From Manduca sexta (taxonomy: Eukaryota > Arthropoda > Insecta > Lepidoptera > Sphingidae), in the NCBI RefSeq assembly GCF_014839805.1, contig NC_051130.1, forward strand, positions 1,240,001 to 1,304,000: a DNA stretch of 64,000 nt, written 5' to 3'. The position numbers and the translations under genes were made by a program. Numbering within the stretch: position 1 is the first letter of the stretch; each line of letters starts with the position of its first letter. Below are positions 63,255 through 64,000 of the stretch, piece after piece. Below the pieces are notes generated by a model. The model saw only the letters and a program-made list of their open reading frames with translations, was not told the DNA's origin and searched no databases.

Positions 63255-64000
63255 AAGAGTGAGGTTTAGATTTTCTCAGTTCGATACAATTATCACGGGC
63301 TTAAAAGTAGCTGAATATATTCAGAATTTCTAATCGCCTTTAATTTTTTGTGTCCGTATTAAGAAATGTTTTTTATTCACTATAATAAACTTTAAAGGGT
63401 TAACTCTATTTTATATAAGGAAAAAAGAACATTTCGTTAGAAGTTATAGTGTGGAAGCGTTTTAAAGTTTCAAATTTGTTCAGATATTTTTATGTCTGAC
63501 TGTACATGTTGATTTCGATACTTGTTTGTAGGTTTTTTACACTCAAATGAAAGACGACCAAACAGCTCGCTTGATTGATAAATATGAGTTACTGAACTCT
63601 TGGTTGATATCTTTGTGAATCAAATTTCTAAATAGTGTTGTTAATCTCGGTCTCGAATCAATCAAAATGTTTGGCCGGTTATTAAATTAAATGAAAGAAA
63701 CCGGACAGGTGCGTATTTAATTCGCGCACTGAGGGTTCCGTACAAACTTGTAGGAGGTATCTAAATTTAAACTTAAATTTGCCGTTCGATCCCTAGATAG
63801 GGTTAGAGCAACAACCCAAAACAAAAAAAAATGATATTTTTTTCTTATTAAAGCATATACATATTATATTTACAGTTATCAAATATTTTTTTGTGCCCTC
63901 ACAATTTTTTTCTTACCAATTACATTATTTTTTGCCATATATTTTAGGTTGTTTTATGTTCCTTTTTATGTTTTCTTCTGAAATTATATTTTTGGTGTAT
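63255..64000. other. Non-coding AT-rich DNA
   Basis: No feature is recognised in the last 746 bases, which are T-rich towards the end. Confidence 0.5.

Overview
The window looks like insect, most probably lepidopteran, nuclear DNA. It is AT-rich, has no compact gene array, carries two tRNA-derived SINE families (one with an ATT-repeat tail), short Helitrons, small inverted-repeat transposons and two non-LTR retrotransposon fragments. Its one clear protein-coding gene encodes an RR-1 type cuticular protein. The species cannot be named from the sequence. Three runs of exactly 500 N (15393-15892, 44415-44914, 62755-63254) split it into four contigs, so order and orientation across those runs rest on scaffolding, not on read sequence.

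Contig 1 (1-15392) is mostly non-coding. It holds a three-hairpin cluster near 452-532, a 530-bp Helitron, SINEs, and at 12631 an orphan first exon (Met-Lys-Leu followed by a splice donor, with a TATA box 62 bp upstream). This exon has the same design as exon 1 of the cuticle gene and may belong to a paralogue running into the gap. Contig 2 (15893-44414) opens with an R1-like retrotransposon fragment inserted in a SINE. It then carries the intact cuticle gene on the minus strand (exons 32516-32524, 30190-30847, 24235-24596; 342 aa), about 10 kb of upstream DNA, and a decayed Jockey/I-type ORF1 cut by the second gap.

Contig 3 (44915-62754) is the surprise. Its first 15.4 kb is the reverse complement of contig 2 from 31840 down to about 17658, including exons 2 and 3 of the cuticle gene. 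This arm lacks exon 1 and has frameshifts in the glycine-rich part of exon 2. The arms differ by clean insertions: a 1.7-kb Helitron only in arm B, a 408-bp inverted-repeat element only in arm A, and a retrotransposon that is long in A but an 82-bp remnant in B. Either this is a recent inverted segmental duplication giving a head-to-head cuticle gene pair, or contig 3 is the other haplotype of contig 2 scaffolded in by mistake. Homology starting exactly at a contig edge favours the second reading.

Functionally, one gene can be supported: a secreted, glycine-rich, chitin-binding RR-1 cuticular protein. Everything else is mobile DNA, its remains, or unassigned non-coding sequence.
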